This document shows, in pieces, positions 40,863 through 49,801 of a stretch of DNA of 64,000 nucleotides. The stretch is taken from positions 62,001 to 126,000 of the forward strand of contig NZ_BDAY01000029.1 of the NCBI RefSeq assembly GCF_001612685.1, read 5' to 3'. The stretch comes from Nocardia altamirensis NBRC 108246. Its GTDB lineage: Bacteria > Actinomycetota > Actinomycetes > Mycobacteriales > Mycobacteriaceae. How positions within the stretch are numbered: the stretch's first letter is position 1; the number at the start of each line of letters is the position of its first letter. The position numbers and the translations under genes were made by a program. The notes under the pieces were generated by a model, which did not search any database, had not been told where the DNA came from, and saw only the letters and a list, made by a program, of their open reading frames with translations.

Positions 40863-41176
40863 GGATGGCGGCCGAGGACGGTCCCCGTATCGAGGTCCGG
40901 TTGGAGCAGATGCGACAGCGTCGGAAGATCACGATGGCGGAGCTGGCCCGCCGGGTCGGCATCACCGAGCCGAACCTGTACGCGCTGCGACGTGGCTCGA
41001 AGAAAGCTATCCGGTTTCCGACACTGGCCATGCTGTGTCAGGAATTGGATTGCACGGTAGGCGAATTGCTGGTCTACATCCCCGGACCACCGGCACAGCA
41101 GGCCGCGCCCCGGGACAGCGGCACTACGGAAACCGGCGAGCAGCAGCTCGAACAGTACATCGAGGCCATCGGATGA
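40859..41176 (+). CDS. small XRE/Cro-type regulator
   Basis: A 105-residue DNA-binding protein: IEVRLEQMRQRRKITMAELA, then RRVGITEPNLYALRRGSKKA is a helix-turn-helix of the HTH_26 kind with the common L-C-x-x-LDCTVGELL end. It overlaps the upstream membrane-protein gene and the downstream gene by 4 bases each, so all three are translated together. It probably represses its own operon through the inverted repeat at 40198-40248. Confidence 0.88.
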   Translation: MRMAAEDGPRIEVRLEQMRQRRKITMAELARRVGITEPNLYALRRGSKKAIRFPTLAMLCQELDCTVGELLVYIPGPPAQQAAPRDSGTTETGEQQLEQYIEAIG

Positions 41177-41880
41177 ACGATCACAACACAGAGGTAGCCA
41201 TGAGTGAGCTGGCAGATCCCGCGATCCCCAAGGCGGTGCGCTCGTGGATCCGTGACTTTCGGGAGGTGGGCCTCGAACCCGAGGTCGAACACATCGAGCG
41301 GCGCTGGCGTCTGTCGGTCACCACCGAGCATGCGGCGACCGAGCTGTGGCTGAAGCGAACACCGTCGGGCAGCTGGAAATGGGCGGACGCCTCACTCACC
41401 GTCGACGGCGAGCCCCGGCCCCTGGCCCATGATGCGGCCGACCTTGCCCGGATCTTCCGCGAAGCAAATCAGGCCTGCGAACTCGTGCAGGCCGATCCGA
41501 TGCCACCACCGTGCGCGCCGGACTCGGCACCGCCGCGTGTGCAGCAGGAGTATTGGGCCCTGGTACGCCACATCGGGGATGAGACGCAGATCCAGCTGGG
41601 ACGCGACGGCAACCAGTGGTTCATCGGCCTCGATGCAGGAGGAGCCGCGCTGCGGATGCGTTTTCGGCGCACCAGAACCGAGGGCCTTCTGATGCGCCTG
41701 CAGGTGATTGTCGACGGCCAGGATCGCTCCGAGCAGGCCCGAGGTGACCTCGCGCAGGCGCTACAGCTCATGATGCCTGCCCAGGAGTCCGGGCCCGCCG
41801 ATCCCGGCATGAATCCATCATCGGCTGCCCTCCCCGCGAGTTCCGCGGGCTCACGCAAAGGCACCGTCATGCGCAACTAG
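41173..41880 (+). CDS. unidentified protein with two related domains, third gene of the XRE operon
   Basis: A 235-residue protein (MNDHNTEVAMSELADPAIPK). Two halves share a pattern: LSVTTEHAATELWLKRTPSG with ADLARIFREA, and QLGRDGNQWFIGLDAGG with GDLAQALQLM, which suggests an internal duplication of a small alpha-beta domain. No membrane helix and no catalytic motif. It is translationally coupled to the XRE gene (ATGA). It may be the effector or sensor of the operon, but nothing in the sequence says so. Confidence 0.6.
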   Translation: MNDHNTEVAMSELADPAIPKAVRSWIRDFREVGLEPEVEHIERRWRLSVTTEHAATELWLKRTPSGSWKWADASLTVDGEPRPLAHDAADLARIFREANQACELVQADPMPPPCAPDSAPPRVQQEYWALVRHIGDETQIQLGRDGNQWFIGLDAGGAALRMRFRRTRTEGLLMRLQVIVDGQDRSEQARGDLAQALQLMMPAQESGPADPGMNPSSAALPASSAGSRKGTVMRN

Positions 41881-42140
41881 CGAGCCCGGAACAGCCACAC
41901 CCACCCTCGACCGGTAGCAACAGAAACGCGGCGTCGAGTAGTGAAGCCGTTGTCCAGCAACAGAATTGCGCTATGCGCGCGAACCTGGGTATCAGCGGGT
42001 GTCATGATCGTTATGCCGTTGTGTTGCAGCCGAATACGTCCCAGTCCCGTTGTTGTGGGTGACGACTTTCGTGTGGCGATACGATGGTGGCCTCACATGT
42101 TTGGCCGGAATAGGATCGAGGGCTCTGTTGCCCTCGGTTG

Positions 42141-42560
42141 TCATTCGGGCCCGGTCGCGCGCATCTCTCCCACGAACAAGTCGGTAGCTGTGCGCGCCGC
42201 GGCCAGCCGCTGCGGGGCCGAAAGCCCAGCGCAGGCCGCATCCAGTGCTGCCGTGTCGCCGTCGAGGCCAGTCAAAGCCATCTGGCGAAACCCCACCGGC
42301 ACCGGACTGTCGGTGTCGCCGGTGTCTACCAAGTCCACCGGCAGAGCGCCCAGAGTGTTGTGCACGGCGACCAGGGCAAGTTCTACGAGCTGCGCAGTGG
42401 TGGGCACATCCTCGGCGATCAGCGTCAACATTGCTTCCTGGCACGAAAGGCATTCATCGAACGCCGCGCCGACGAGCTGGCCCAGAAGAGCGGTGTCCGC
42501 TCCGCCGTCGGTCACCTCGCTCAGCGGGAGCTCGAATCCGTCGTGCGCGTGGTCGGTCAC
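42141..42560 (-). CDS. unidentified 139-residue acidic helical protein
   Basis: Encodes MTDHAHDGFELPLSEVTDGG, then AQLVELALVAVHNTLGAL and AARTATDLFVGEMRATG. A Cys pair (CLSCQEAML) occurs near residue 38. Soluble, no family recognised. It is followed, in its direction, by a 260-bp spacer toward the convergent gene ending at 41880. Confidence 0.6.
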   Translation of the reverse strand: MTDHAHDGFELPLSEVTDGGADTALLGQLVGAAFDECLSCQEAMLTLIAEDVPTTAQLVELALVAVHNTLGALPVDLVDTGDTDSPVPVGFRQMALTGLDGDTAALDAACAGLSAPQRLAAARTATDLFVGEMRATGPE

Positions 42561-42625
42561 AAGTAGATGGTGTCACCGATCGCCCCGGTGTGTTCGAGCG
42601 ACGACGAATCGACCACACTCGGTGC

Positions 42626-42883
42626 TCAGCCGGGAGAGACGACCTTCGGAATGCCGACCCAGGCCACTGCGGCCAGGACAAGCCCTACGGCGGCGAAGCC
42701 GGTAGCGAACCACTCGCCGGAGCTGGCCGTGGTGGCGAGGAGGACGGCCGGCGGCAGGACCAGTAGCAGCAGGAGCAGACGGCCGAGAACGGTACGGCCG
42801 TTGCGCAGCAACAGAATTCCGCTCACCGCACCCAATATCGCGAGCGGGGCAAGAGCCATAGCAATCGATGTCACGCCGCACAC
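42626..42883 (-). CDS. small three-helix membrane protein
   Basis: An 85-residue protein made almost entirely of hydrophobic helices (ALAPLAILGAVSGILLL, LLLLLLVLPPAVLLATT, FAAVGLVLAAVAWVGIP). It may be a membrane anchor or small integral protein. It lies between two unknown soluble-protein genes on the same strand. No Shine-Dalgarno of note. Confidence 0.6.
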   Translation of the reverse strand: MCGVTSIAMALAPLAILGAVSGILLLRNGRTVLGRLLLLLLVLPPAVLLATTASSGEWFATGFAAVGLVLAAVAWVGIPKVVSPG

Positions 42884-42916
42884 CTCGCTTCCAGATAGCG
42901 TCGATGTAGTGGGGTG

Positions 42917-44680
42917 TCAGCATATCGGTGAGACCCGTACTGTGGCGCTGCCGGGCAATGCCGGTGTCATGAGAGCGCCGCGACCGGTGTAGACGAACGG
43001 GTCCGACAGGCGGGTGCCGTCCGGAGTGGTGACCGATGGCGATACGACCAGCAGTACCGGATCGGCCGGGTCGCACAGCCATCCGATCGCTTGTTTCGCG
43101 GTGGGGCGCGCGGCGAGGTTGTACTCGAAGTCGATCACGAATTCGTCGGGTTCGCCGAGCAGTTCGGTGAATCGTCCCCCCAGCCACGCCGCCTCAGCAG
43201 TGGTGTCCGGATCGCCGAAGTCGATGCTCGACCAAGGCAGGAAACCTTCTGTGCCGCAAAGGGATCGGTAGAGATACGCTGTCGCGCGGGCTTGTGTGGG
43301 CCGGTCGGTGTGCCCGGCGCGGGCACACAGTGTGTCTGCGAGTGCGCGCACTGATCCGAGAAGAGTGCCGGCGGCTTGGCTTGCCTTCATCTGCCTGGGC
43401 GACAGTTCGGGATGCAGTTCGACCGTGGGCCACGGCGTTCGTGGGGTGGCCGGGCGGCCCGACAGTGCGATGGCGAGTTCGGTGAGGTGGCCGATCAGTT
43501 CTCGGTCCTCGTCGGTGCGGGCGTTGGTGATCCCGGCAAGGTGTTCGGCGGTGGTGGGCACTCGGATGAGGGACTGGAAGTAGCGGGCGAAGAGCCACAC
43601 CGTGACCGCGCCGTAGGGGCCGCCCTCGAAGAAGGTCGCAGGTGCCTCGACCCGGAATTGCCCGGGTGATCCTGACTCGGTGATCGCGGCGTGGATCGCG
43701 GCGGCGTCGACGGCTACCCGGTACACCCCGGCAGGTGTGGGGGCGCAGTAGCCACACCGCTCTGCTGGGCCGTTCACCGGCGCGAAGTGCCCGGATCCGT
43801 GGCAGTGCGGGCAGGTGAACCACCGCACGGTGGCAGGATCGGGAAGCTGTGCGCGGTCGAGGTCGGGCTTCAGCGCCGCGGCCATCCGCGGAGTGTGGGT
43901 GTGGCCGTGACGCAGGATTTCGCGGGCGAGTTGCCTGATCGTCTGGTGGTCGTCGCTGGTGCCGCCCTCGATCCGGAGCTGGAGCCAGGGTTCGCCGATG
44001 GTCCGAGCGGTGTATTCCTCGGCGGCGTGGCGCAGGCAACCGAGGGCAGTGATCATCTGCGGCACCTCACCATGGCCGGCGGTGTCGTAGACGGCCAGCC
44101 GAACCGGCACCGGGCTTGCGTTCCAGCAACTGGTGCGGGGATGGGACAGCGACAACTGGGCCAGCATGCAGGAGCGCTCGGCCGCAGCCCGCGCGGCGGC
44201 ACCGAGCATCCGCCCACGAACCATGTCGGTTGCGAACCGCGCCGCTGCGCCGCCGCGCAGGCACCGTTGCGCCCACACCATCCGGACTTCGAACCGCTCG
44301 ACGATGCCTACTCGATGGGTGGTTGCGGCGCCGTCCTCGTCGGGCTCGGTGAGTTCGTCCAAGGCCTCGAGGGCTTCTCCGACGACGACGCGGAACCGTT
44401 CGGCGTTGGAGCATTGGATGATCTGGTAGGGGAATCCGCCCAGGACGACCGCGGAGACCGGGGAGAGGTCGGTGTCGAGCCACTGCCGTAGCCGATCGGC
44501 GAGGACCGTCGCGATGGCGATCACCGATGCTGTTGTGGGATCGCCTATTTCGTGCCAGGTGCCGTGCTCGTCGAAGTAGCGGGTGCGCTGGCCGTCGAGT
44601 TCACGACGCGCTCGGCTGTAGGGGATCCCGTTCTCGTGGGCGTATGTGCGAACGATGCGGGCCCTGTTGTTTTTGGTCAT
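42917..44680 (-). CDS. large unidentified protein with zinc-finger-like motif, paralogue of the 34360 gene
   Basis: A 587-residue protein. The N-terminus MTKNNRARIVRTYAHENGI with YSRARREL and the middle (AERSCMLAQLSL, RHAAEEYTART) are related to the 284-residue protein at 34360-35214. After that comes a DnaJ-type Cys motif: CPHCHGSG, then CGYC about 20 residues on. The C-terminal third (LGSVRALADTLCARAG, FLPWSSIDFGDPD) is unique to this copy. AAGGGAA lies 7 bases before the ATG at 44680. It may bind nucleic acid. No catalytic motif seen. Confidence 0.72.
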   Translation of the reverse strand: MTKNNRARIVRTYAHENGIPYSRARRELDGQRTRYFDEHGTWHEIGDPTTASVIAIATVLADRLRQWLDTDLSPVSAVVLGGFPYQIIQCSNAERFRVVVGEALEALDELTEPDEDGAATTHRVGIVERFEVRMVWAQRCLRGGAAARFATDMVRGRMLGAAARAAAERSCMLAQLSLSHPRTSCWNASPVPVRLAVYDTAGHGEVPQMITALGCLRHAAEEYTARTIGEPWLQLRIEGGTSDDHQTIRQLAREILRHGHTHTPRMAAALKPDLDRAQLPDPATVRWFTCPHCHGSGHFAPVNGPAERCGYCAPTPAGVYRVAVDAAAIHAAITESGSPGQFRVEAPATFFEGGPYGAVTVWLFARYFQSLIRVPTTAEHLAGITNARTDEDRELIGHLTELAIALSGRPATPRTPWPTVELHPELSPRQMKASQAAGTLLGSVRALADTLCARAGHTDRPTQARATAYLYRSLCGTEGFLPWSSIDFGDPDTTAEAAWLGGRFTELLGEPDEFVIDFEYNLAARPTAKQAIGWLCDPADPVLLVVSPSVTTPDGTRLSDPFVYTGRGALMTPALPGSATVRVSPIC

Positions 44681-45021
44681 GTCCGAATTCCCTTGCCCGG
44701 CAGTGACCCCACGCGTCCGCCGGATGCCTCGGGTGCAGGACAGATCAGGCGACGCTGTATTCGCACGTATGGTCTGAGAACCCTTGTCCTCGGTCGCCAT
44801 CCCGGCGTGGGCGGGGTTGTGGCTCGGAGACAGGCCGGTGCGCCAGCCGCCGCATACGCTACAGCCTCTGCGCCGGAGGGCAATGAAATCGCAAGGCGTG
44901 TCGCCCTACCCCGCTCGCAAGTCTTCCCGGGACGGACGATGTGTTGGATATATCGAACGGCAAGTGATCATCGTCGACGCGGGAGTGTGAGACAGCGATG
45001 CATCTCCGGAACGGTCCGCGG
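44681..45021. other. 341-bp spacer
   Basis: No gene supported. It separates two minus-strand genes and must contain the promoter of the gene at 42917-44680. A 9-bp AT-rich patch near 44947 (GGATATATC) is the only feature noticed. Confidence 0.4.
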
Positions 45022-46248
45022 TCACTGGGCGGCGTGAGCTATGTCGGCAGCTGCCGTGGCGAGCGGCAAGGTGAAAGGGCCGACGTTGAGCGCGGCTCGA
45101 AGTGCTGCGACGCGGGCTGTGAGCGCGGTGCGGATATCGGCCAGTTCGGTGATGTGCGCGGCCATGATGTCCTGGTCGAGTTCGCTTCCGGCGGCGTCGA
45201 TGTGGAGTTGGCGGATCGCGTCGTCGATGTCGATGTTCGCGGTTCGCTCGAGTGCGGCGAGTTCGGCCAGCATGTCCTCGATGGGCAGGAGGTCGGCACG
45301 GTAGCGGTGCAGCATCGTGACCAGCTTGACCAGTGCGATCCAGGCGGCGTCGGCGGCTTGGCTGGCTGTCCTGGTCGACTCCCGCAGCGCGGCGGCGACC
45401 CGATCACTGTCGCTGGTGATGACGGTCGCCCGGACTTTCCAGATTCGCCAGGCGCGCATCTGGACATCGTCGAGGACTTGTTCCAAATCTATTCGGGCGG
45501 TGTCGAGTACGTCGCTGCGCCAGGCCGGGCTGGTGCGGATCTCTTGTGCGAGTACGAGCGCGAGCCCGATTGTCCGTGTTTCGGGCCATGCTCGGGTTGG
45601 GCTGGTGTCGCGTAGTTCGGCTCGGAGGCGGTCTTCGGCGGGCAGTCCGGTCAGCTCGGAAGAGCCTGAATTACTCGGCCACCGCACCTGGGCGTCGCGT
45701 AGTTGGCTGCACTCGGCCGGGGTGAGGACCAATGGATGCGGTGCCCATCGTTCGCCGACCGAGACGATCGCTGATCCGATGGCCGCGCTCAGTAGTGCGC
45801 CACCGATCATTGCCGCGCCGATCACCAGCGTGGTGCCGTTGGTGTCGACCGGCTCTCCCATTACCAGTTGATGTAGCTCGTCGACGCCGGTCAGGACTCC
45901 AATGCACATGACTATTAGGCCGATGAGCATCCCGACTGCGGCGATCAGCATCAACAATCCGCTCGGAAGGCCGATCCAGAGCCGGTACAGGAGTCCGTTG
46001 TCGAGTGTGGTGCGTCCGATGGCGTGACGGCACCGGTGCTTCTCGACGAGTTCGGCTGGCAGTCCGCTGGTGTCGAGAGGCCGCCCAGCGGTGTAGCGGG
46101 TGAAGGCGGTGGCTATGGCCGTTTCCTTCCCCGCGGCCAGGGTGGCGAGCTGTTGTGTTGCCGCGTCGGTGTCCGACAGGCTCACCTCGCTGTGTGCACG
46201 CGGCACGACTCGGGAAGTGGCGTGGCGCCAGAGGGTCGGAAAGTCCAC
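45022..46248 (-). CDS. two-helix membrane protein with long cytoplasmic helical region
   Basis: A 408-residue protein. Two membrane helices occur at ~105-135 (LLMLIAAVGMLIGLIVMCIG) and ~150-175 (LVIGAAMIGGALLSAAIGSA). The remaining C-terminal ~230 residues are helical and acidic (RIDLEQVLDDVQMRAWRIW, DAIRQLHIDAAG), suggesting a coiled or bundled domain inside the cell. The GTG at 46248 is chosen: GGAGGA stands immediately upstream. No family recognised. Confidence 0.7.
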   Translation of the reverse strand: MDFPTLWRHATSRVVPRAHSEVSLSDTDAATQQLATLAAGKETAIATAFTRYTAGRPLDTSGLPAELVEKHRCRHAIGRTTLDNGLLYRLWIGLPSGLLMLIAAVGMLIGLIVMCIGVLTGVDELHQLVMGEPVDTNGTTLVIGAAMIGGALLSAAIGSAIVSVGERWAPHPLVLTPAECSQLRDAQVRWPSNSGSSELTGLPAEDRLRAELRDTSPTRAWPETRTIGLALVLAQEIRTSPAWRSDVLDTARIDLEQVLDDVQMRAWRIWKVRATVITSDSDRVAAALRESTRTASQAADAAWIALVKLVTMLHRYRADLLPIEDMLAELAALERTANIDIDDAIRQLHIDAAGSELDQDIMAAHITELADIRTALTARVAALRAALNVGPFTLPLATAAADIAHAAQ

Positions 46249-46370
46249 TCTTCCTCCTGTTGTCAGCCGGGCGGGCACCGTTGTCGAGGCTGCTGGAGCG
46301 CGTTTCTGCGTATCGTAAGGGCAGGTCCTGACACCTTGACCGTTCCCTTTCCCGCGCCCCCGCCAAACGG

Positions 46371-46775
46371 TCAATCGAGACGGCGGACGGCGTCGCGGGC
46401 CTCGTAGACCGATCCGGGGGCATCGTTGGCGTAGTCGGCGAGCTTGGCGTTCTGGGCGCGCTGCTGGAAGTCGTGCACCAACGGGACCAGGACCTCGGCG
46501 AGCCGGTCGCGGTAGCCGGATTCGGTGTAGTGGCAGGGGTAGGGGTGGTGCTCGATTTCGCCGGTGAATCCGAATCTTTTGTTCCACCCGATTCCGAAGG
46601 TGGTGTCGGTAAAGGTCAGTTCGACCGAGTAGGCCGGTGAGTGTGCTGCCATGAGCTCTTCGATGGTGTGGGTGGGGGCCATGAGGAGGTGCGGGTTGTC
46701 GATGATGACGTTTTCATCGGCGAGGATGTCGGTCGCCGCGTCGTAGGCTGCGACGATTTCAGGAAAGAGCGCCAT
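46371..46775 (-). CDS. unidentified 134-residue protein
   Basis: A small soluble protein (MALFPEIVAAYDAATDILAD, GWNKRFGFTGEIEHHPYPCH). It probably belongs to the same transcript as the macrodomain gene upstream and the membrane-protein gene downstream. The central strand pattern (YSVELTFTDTTFGIGWNKRF) suggests an alpha-beta fold. No motif allows a function call. Confidence 0.65.
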   Translation of the reverse strand: MALFPEIVAAYDAATDILADENVIIDNPHLLMAPTHTIEELMAAHSPAYSVELTFTDTTFGIGWNKRFGFTGEIEHHPYPCHYTESGYRDRLAEVLVPLVHDFQQRAQNAKLADYANDAPGSVYEARDAVRRLD

Positions 46776-46841
46776 CGTGGTCTCCGTTCCGGTCTGTGAG
46801 GGATCTGCTTCCGGCTGTGCTCACGTGAATGGATCCGGGTA

Positions 46842-47324
46842 TCAGGGGAATTCGTAGACTGTGACCGGAATTATTTTGCGGCACAGTCGTTCAAGAATGA
46901 GTGGTTCTATTTTCATCCAGTCGCCACCGGCGAGGCCCGTACCGATTCGGGGCATATGTATCGAGGCGTGCAGGTTCAGCGCATGTTCGGCGAGAGTGGA
47001 CAAGCACTGATCGAGTGCGTCGTATCGAATCGGAATGTCGCCGGGGCTGCTCCGAATGCCGTGTTGTGCGACCATATTCGCGACGTGCAGCTGCTCGCTG
47101 ACCTGGACGAGTTGGACAGCGCCGAGACCGAAATCCTTGGCTGCCCCCGTGTGATACCAGCGCTGATACTCCCGTTCCGGCTCGGGCCACCGTGATGACA
47201 CCGCCAGCACGAACCCGGCGCCCCACGCGCCGATGTTATTGCAGATGTGGGCAATGATTGCCGTGCTGGAGGTGTGTGGTTGTGTGGCGTCTCCAGTGAC
47301 ATAGCGAATCGTATTCTGCTGCAT
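46842..47324 (-). CDS. macrodomain protein
   Basis: A 160-residue macrodomain: VTGDATQP at the N-terminus, IIAHICNNIGAWGAGF as the ADP-ribose-binding loop with Asn, and MPRIGTGLAGGDW as the second loop. These bind or hydrolyse ADP-ribose groups; the closest types include ADP-ribose-1''-phosphatase-like and DNA-ADP-ribosyl-hydrolase (DarG/TARG1-like) proteins. No DarT-like ADP-ribosyltransferase was found beside it, so the target is open. It lies in a minus-strand run from 47708 to 45022. Confidence 0.85.
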   Translation of the reverse strand: MQQNTIRYVTGDATQPHTSSTAIIAHICNNIGAWGAGFVLAVSSRWPEPEREYQRWYHTGAAKDFGLGAVQLVQVSEQLHVANMVAQHGIRSSPGDIPIRYDALDQCLSTLAEHALNLHASIHMPRIGTGLAGGDWMKIEPLILERLCRKIIPVTVYEFP

Positions 47325-47417
47325 GGGGTTCCTTGGTATCGTTCCTGCGGGGAGCTGGCGCGGTGAAGTCGGCTTGCCGCCGTGGCTGCGCGGACCGGCA
47401 TCTGTCCTGCACGGTGA

Positions 47418-47708
47418 CTATCTTGCGGCGGATCGGTGCTCTTCGAGGGCCTGCTGGAAATCGTCCTCGCTCGCATCGTTCGAGTCCCACCATTCGAGGA
47501 TGTGGAGTACTTCCGAGATCTTCGCGATCTGCGCCGATGCGTTCTCTTCGTATGTTCGGATGGTCGCGATGATGTCGGCGACCGCTTGCCTCGCGTCCTC
47601 TGCGTAGCCGAGGCTGGCGAGCCGGTCGTGCACTGCTTGGAGTGCACTGTTGCCGATCAGTTCGACAGGATCTTTCTGGTAAAGGTAGTTATATCTGCCG
47701 CCGCTCAT
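47418..47708 (-). CDS. unidentified 96-residue helical protein, first gene of the macrodomain operon
   Basis: Begins MSGGRYNYLYQKDPVELIG and continues with two long acidic helices (AVADIIATIRTYEENASAQI, DDFQQALEEHRSAAR). GGGAGG is placed 8 bases before the ATG. The promoter with its palindrome lies ~95 bp upstream. It could be a small regulatory or immunity-type protein for the macrodomain gene. No family recognised. Confidence 0.68.
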   Translation of the reverse strand: MSGGRYNYLYQKDPVELIGNSALQAVHDRLASLGYAEDARQAVADIIATIRTYEENASAQIAKISEVLHILEWWDSNDASEDDFQQALEEHRSAAR

Positions 47709-48043
47709 GGTGTACCTCCCTCGCCGTGGTGCTCCCTGCACTGCCCTCGTCGTTGGCGGCACCAATTCACTTCGCAGGTGCGTGCCTGGGATTACGGAAA
47801 ACTATACACCCTGTAAGGTGTAATGTCTATGGTGTTTCTATGTTGCTGCGAGCGGGGACCGCTATTTCTTTCACAACGATGTCGGGCAATGAATTCTGTT
47901 GTGGGATGCGACCCTTCGTTGATAAGCTTTTCGTGCCGAGTCAGGGGACGCACCCGGGGGCGCACCCGGGGGCGCCCGGGCCCGCTCGGCTCTAAACGTC
48001 AGCGAAGCCGGCAGCTTTTGGTTTGCTGGCTTTGCTTTAGCCG
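47709..48043. other. 335-bp spacer with operator, tandem repeat and terminator-like hairpin
   Basis: No gene supported. It holds the minus-strand promoter/operator (47801-47829), two tandem 12-bp copies of GCACCCGGGGGC at 47950-47973, and an imperfect hairpin near 48011-48034 (AAGCCAGC/GCTG-GCTT on the minus strand) that may end the DNA-ligase transcript. Confidence 0.55.
47801..47829 (-). promoter_or_regulatory. minus-strand promoter with operator in the spacer
   Basis: On the minus strand: TAGACA, a 17-bp spacer, TATAGT. The palindrome TACACC-N6-GGTGTA (47805-47822) sits across the spacer and the edge of the -10 box. Its half-sites equal those of the GGTGTACGTACACC operators at 58073-58144, in inverted order. 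Confidence 0.6.
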
Positions 48044-49018
48044 TTATTTGGGCCAGCCCACTTCGGTGATGGTGCGGTCGGTGCGGATGCCTCGGAAGCT
48101 GGGGTGGCGGATGATGCCTGCGGCGCTGAGTTCGCGGTATTCGATGTCGGCGATCAGGACCGCGTCTACCCAGCGCGCTGATTGCTCGACCGTGGTCGGT
48201 GCCGGTGCGTCGAGCGGGCTGGTGGGGCGAGTGAGTTCGTTGAGCGCGCCGCGGAGTGCTCGGCGTGCGGACATGCTGAAACCTGTTCCCACGCAACCGA
48301 TACAGCGTAGTGATCCTTTGTCGTCGTGGGCGGCCAGCACCAGTGACCCGAAGGTCGCGGCGTTGGCGCCGTTGCCGGGCATCCAGCCGGCGATCACGGC
48401 TTCGGTGGTGCGCCGCAGCGGTGTCTTGATCCAGCGCGACGAGCGACGCCCGGCCTCGTAGAGGGAGTCGAGCTTCTTGCTGATGATGCCTTCCATTCCC
48501 GCCTCAGATGCTGCCGCGAGGAGTCGGTCGGCGCCGATCTCGGCCAGGTTCCAGAACGGAGGCACCCGGATCAGCCCGCCGGCCAGCTCGAGGTCGTCGA
48601 GGAGTGCCCGGCGAGCGAGATAGGTCTGGTCCATGACCGACTCGCCGGAAACCGCGAGGACATCGAAGACGATGTACTCCACCCGTACCGCTGCGATCAG
48701 CGCGGTCGTCGGCCGGATCACGTGCATACGACGTTGAAGCCTGCCGAAGATCGGCGCCCCGGTAGCCGGATCCGGGGCGATCAACTCCCCATCGAGCAGC
48801 AGATCACGGTCGGCGCTGACTCTCAGCAGACTAGCGGCCACCTCAGGATAGGCGGAAGTGGATTCGCGCCTGTTCCGGCTCCAGAATCGGACCTCGCTGC
48901 CTTGAATACGCGAAATCCCGCGTGCTCCATCCCATTTCAGCTCCGCGCTCCAGCCGCCGGGCGGGTCCGGCGGCCGCCCGGCGCTGGCCAGCATCGGTGC
49001 TGGCACCGGCAGCGCCAT
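48044..49018 (-). CDS. ATP-dependent DNA ligase
   Basis: A 324-residue ligase with the nucleotidyltransferase core and OB fold. Motif I is ELKWDGAR (active-site Lys), motif III FDVLAVSG, motif IV EGIISKKLD, motif V RRSSRWIKTP. It seals DNA nicks with ATP and resembles the ligase domain of LigD and the LigC-type proteins of mycobacteria and relatives. Such ligases take part in non-homologous end joining or base-excision repair; no Ku gene is seen nearby, so it may act with host factors. The core is complete. Confidence 0.92.
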   Translation of the reverse strand: MALPVPAPMLASAGRPPDPPGGWSAELKWDGARGISRIQGSEVRFWSRNRRESTSAYPEVAASLLRVSADRDLLLDGELIAPDPATGAPIFGRLQRRMHVIRPTTALIAAVRVEYIVFDVLAVSGESVMDQTYLARRALLDDLELAGGLIRVPPFWNLAEIGADRLLAAASEAGMEGIISKKLDSLYEAGRRSSRWIKTPLRRTTEAVIAGWMPGNGANAATFGSLVLAAHDDKGSLRCIGCVGTGFSMSARRALRGALNELTRPTSPLDAPAPTTVEQSARWVDAVLIADIEYRELSAAGIIRHPSFRGIRTDRTITEVGWPK

Positions 49019-49075
49019 CTTCGCAGCATACCGTCAGTTAATTCCGACCGGTCTGTGTAGGCCATGCCCAACCGC

Positions 49076-49663
49076 CTAGTAGGCCCAGACCGTGGAATCG
49101 ACTTGGCGCGCGACAGTGCCCAGATCATCGAGTATTTGGGTCACCATCTCGGGTGAGAGTTCGGCCTGATGACCCGCCCATGCGGTGTCGGGATACGCGC
49201 CGAACTTCTTACGAAGCTCTGCGGTGCGTAGTTCACCGCGCTGGTGAGCCAAGATGTGGCGGAGTCGGCGGATTTCTTTCACTCGCGCCGGTTCAACATC
49301 GAGCCCCAGTTCGGTGGCGAAATACTTGACCACCGTGTCCCAAAACGGCGACTTATGGGCCGCGACGTTCCAGGTATGGCCGAGCTCGGCTCCGACTTTC
49401 TCCAGGTACACCTCGAATGCCGTGACCGCGTCGCGTACAACCGCCGCGCCGAGGATCCAGTGATAGTCGATGGGCTGAATCTGCACTTCTTGGTCGAAGA
49501 TGTCGATCATCTCGGGTCCGTCGGGATCACCTGGGCGCTCGCCGATCTCGGTCCACAGCGCGTCGAACCGCTGGTCCATCACCTTCGAGGTCAGATCGAG
49601 AAAGACGCGCAAGTCGCGGTCGATCGCCCGCCACTCGCCGAAGGCGCGGGTGGTGGCCCACAT
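49076..49663 (-). CDS. unidentified 195-residue protein
   Basis: Begins MWATTRAFGEWRAIDRDLR and contains VRDAVTAFEVYLEKVGAEL, then VKEIRRLRHILAHQRGELR. The R-x4-H/HQRGEL pattern in a helical protein is like the RiboL-PSP/HEPN-type segment (R-x4-6-H) found in some toxins and defence proteins, but this is only a resemblance. GAAAGAGA lies before the ATG at 49663; ATG-like start at 49696 is possible. Soluble. Confidence 0.6.
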   Translation of the reverse strand: MWATTRAFGEWRAIDRDLRVFLDLTSKVMDQRFDALWTEIGERPGDPDGPEMIDIFDQEVQIQPIDYHWILGAAVVRDAVTAFEVYLEKVGAELGHTWNVAAHKSPFWDTVVKYFATELGLDVEPARVKEIRRLRHILAHQRGELRTAELRKKFGAYPDTAWAGHQAELSPEMVTQILDDLGTVARQVDSTVWAY

Positions 49664-49801
49664 CGACGTCTCTTTCCAAGCCCTTCTCGTTGTCACCGCA
49701 GCAGCGTACGGCTCGGACGAATCGGAAAGCGATCGGTTTGCTGGCCGCCCGCCGCGCAGGCCGCCGGGCTAGGCCCCGAACCCCACGACAGTGGGGAAGG
49801 C

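Noticed and set aside
47950..47973. Two tandem GCACCCGGGGGC units as a CRISPR-like or iteron array
   Set aside because: Only two direct copies with no spacers; too short for an array or a replication iteron set.
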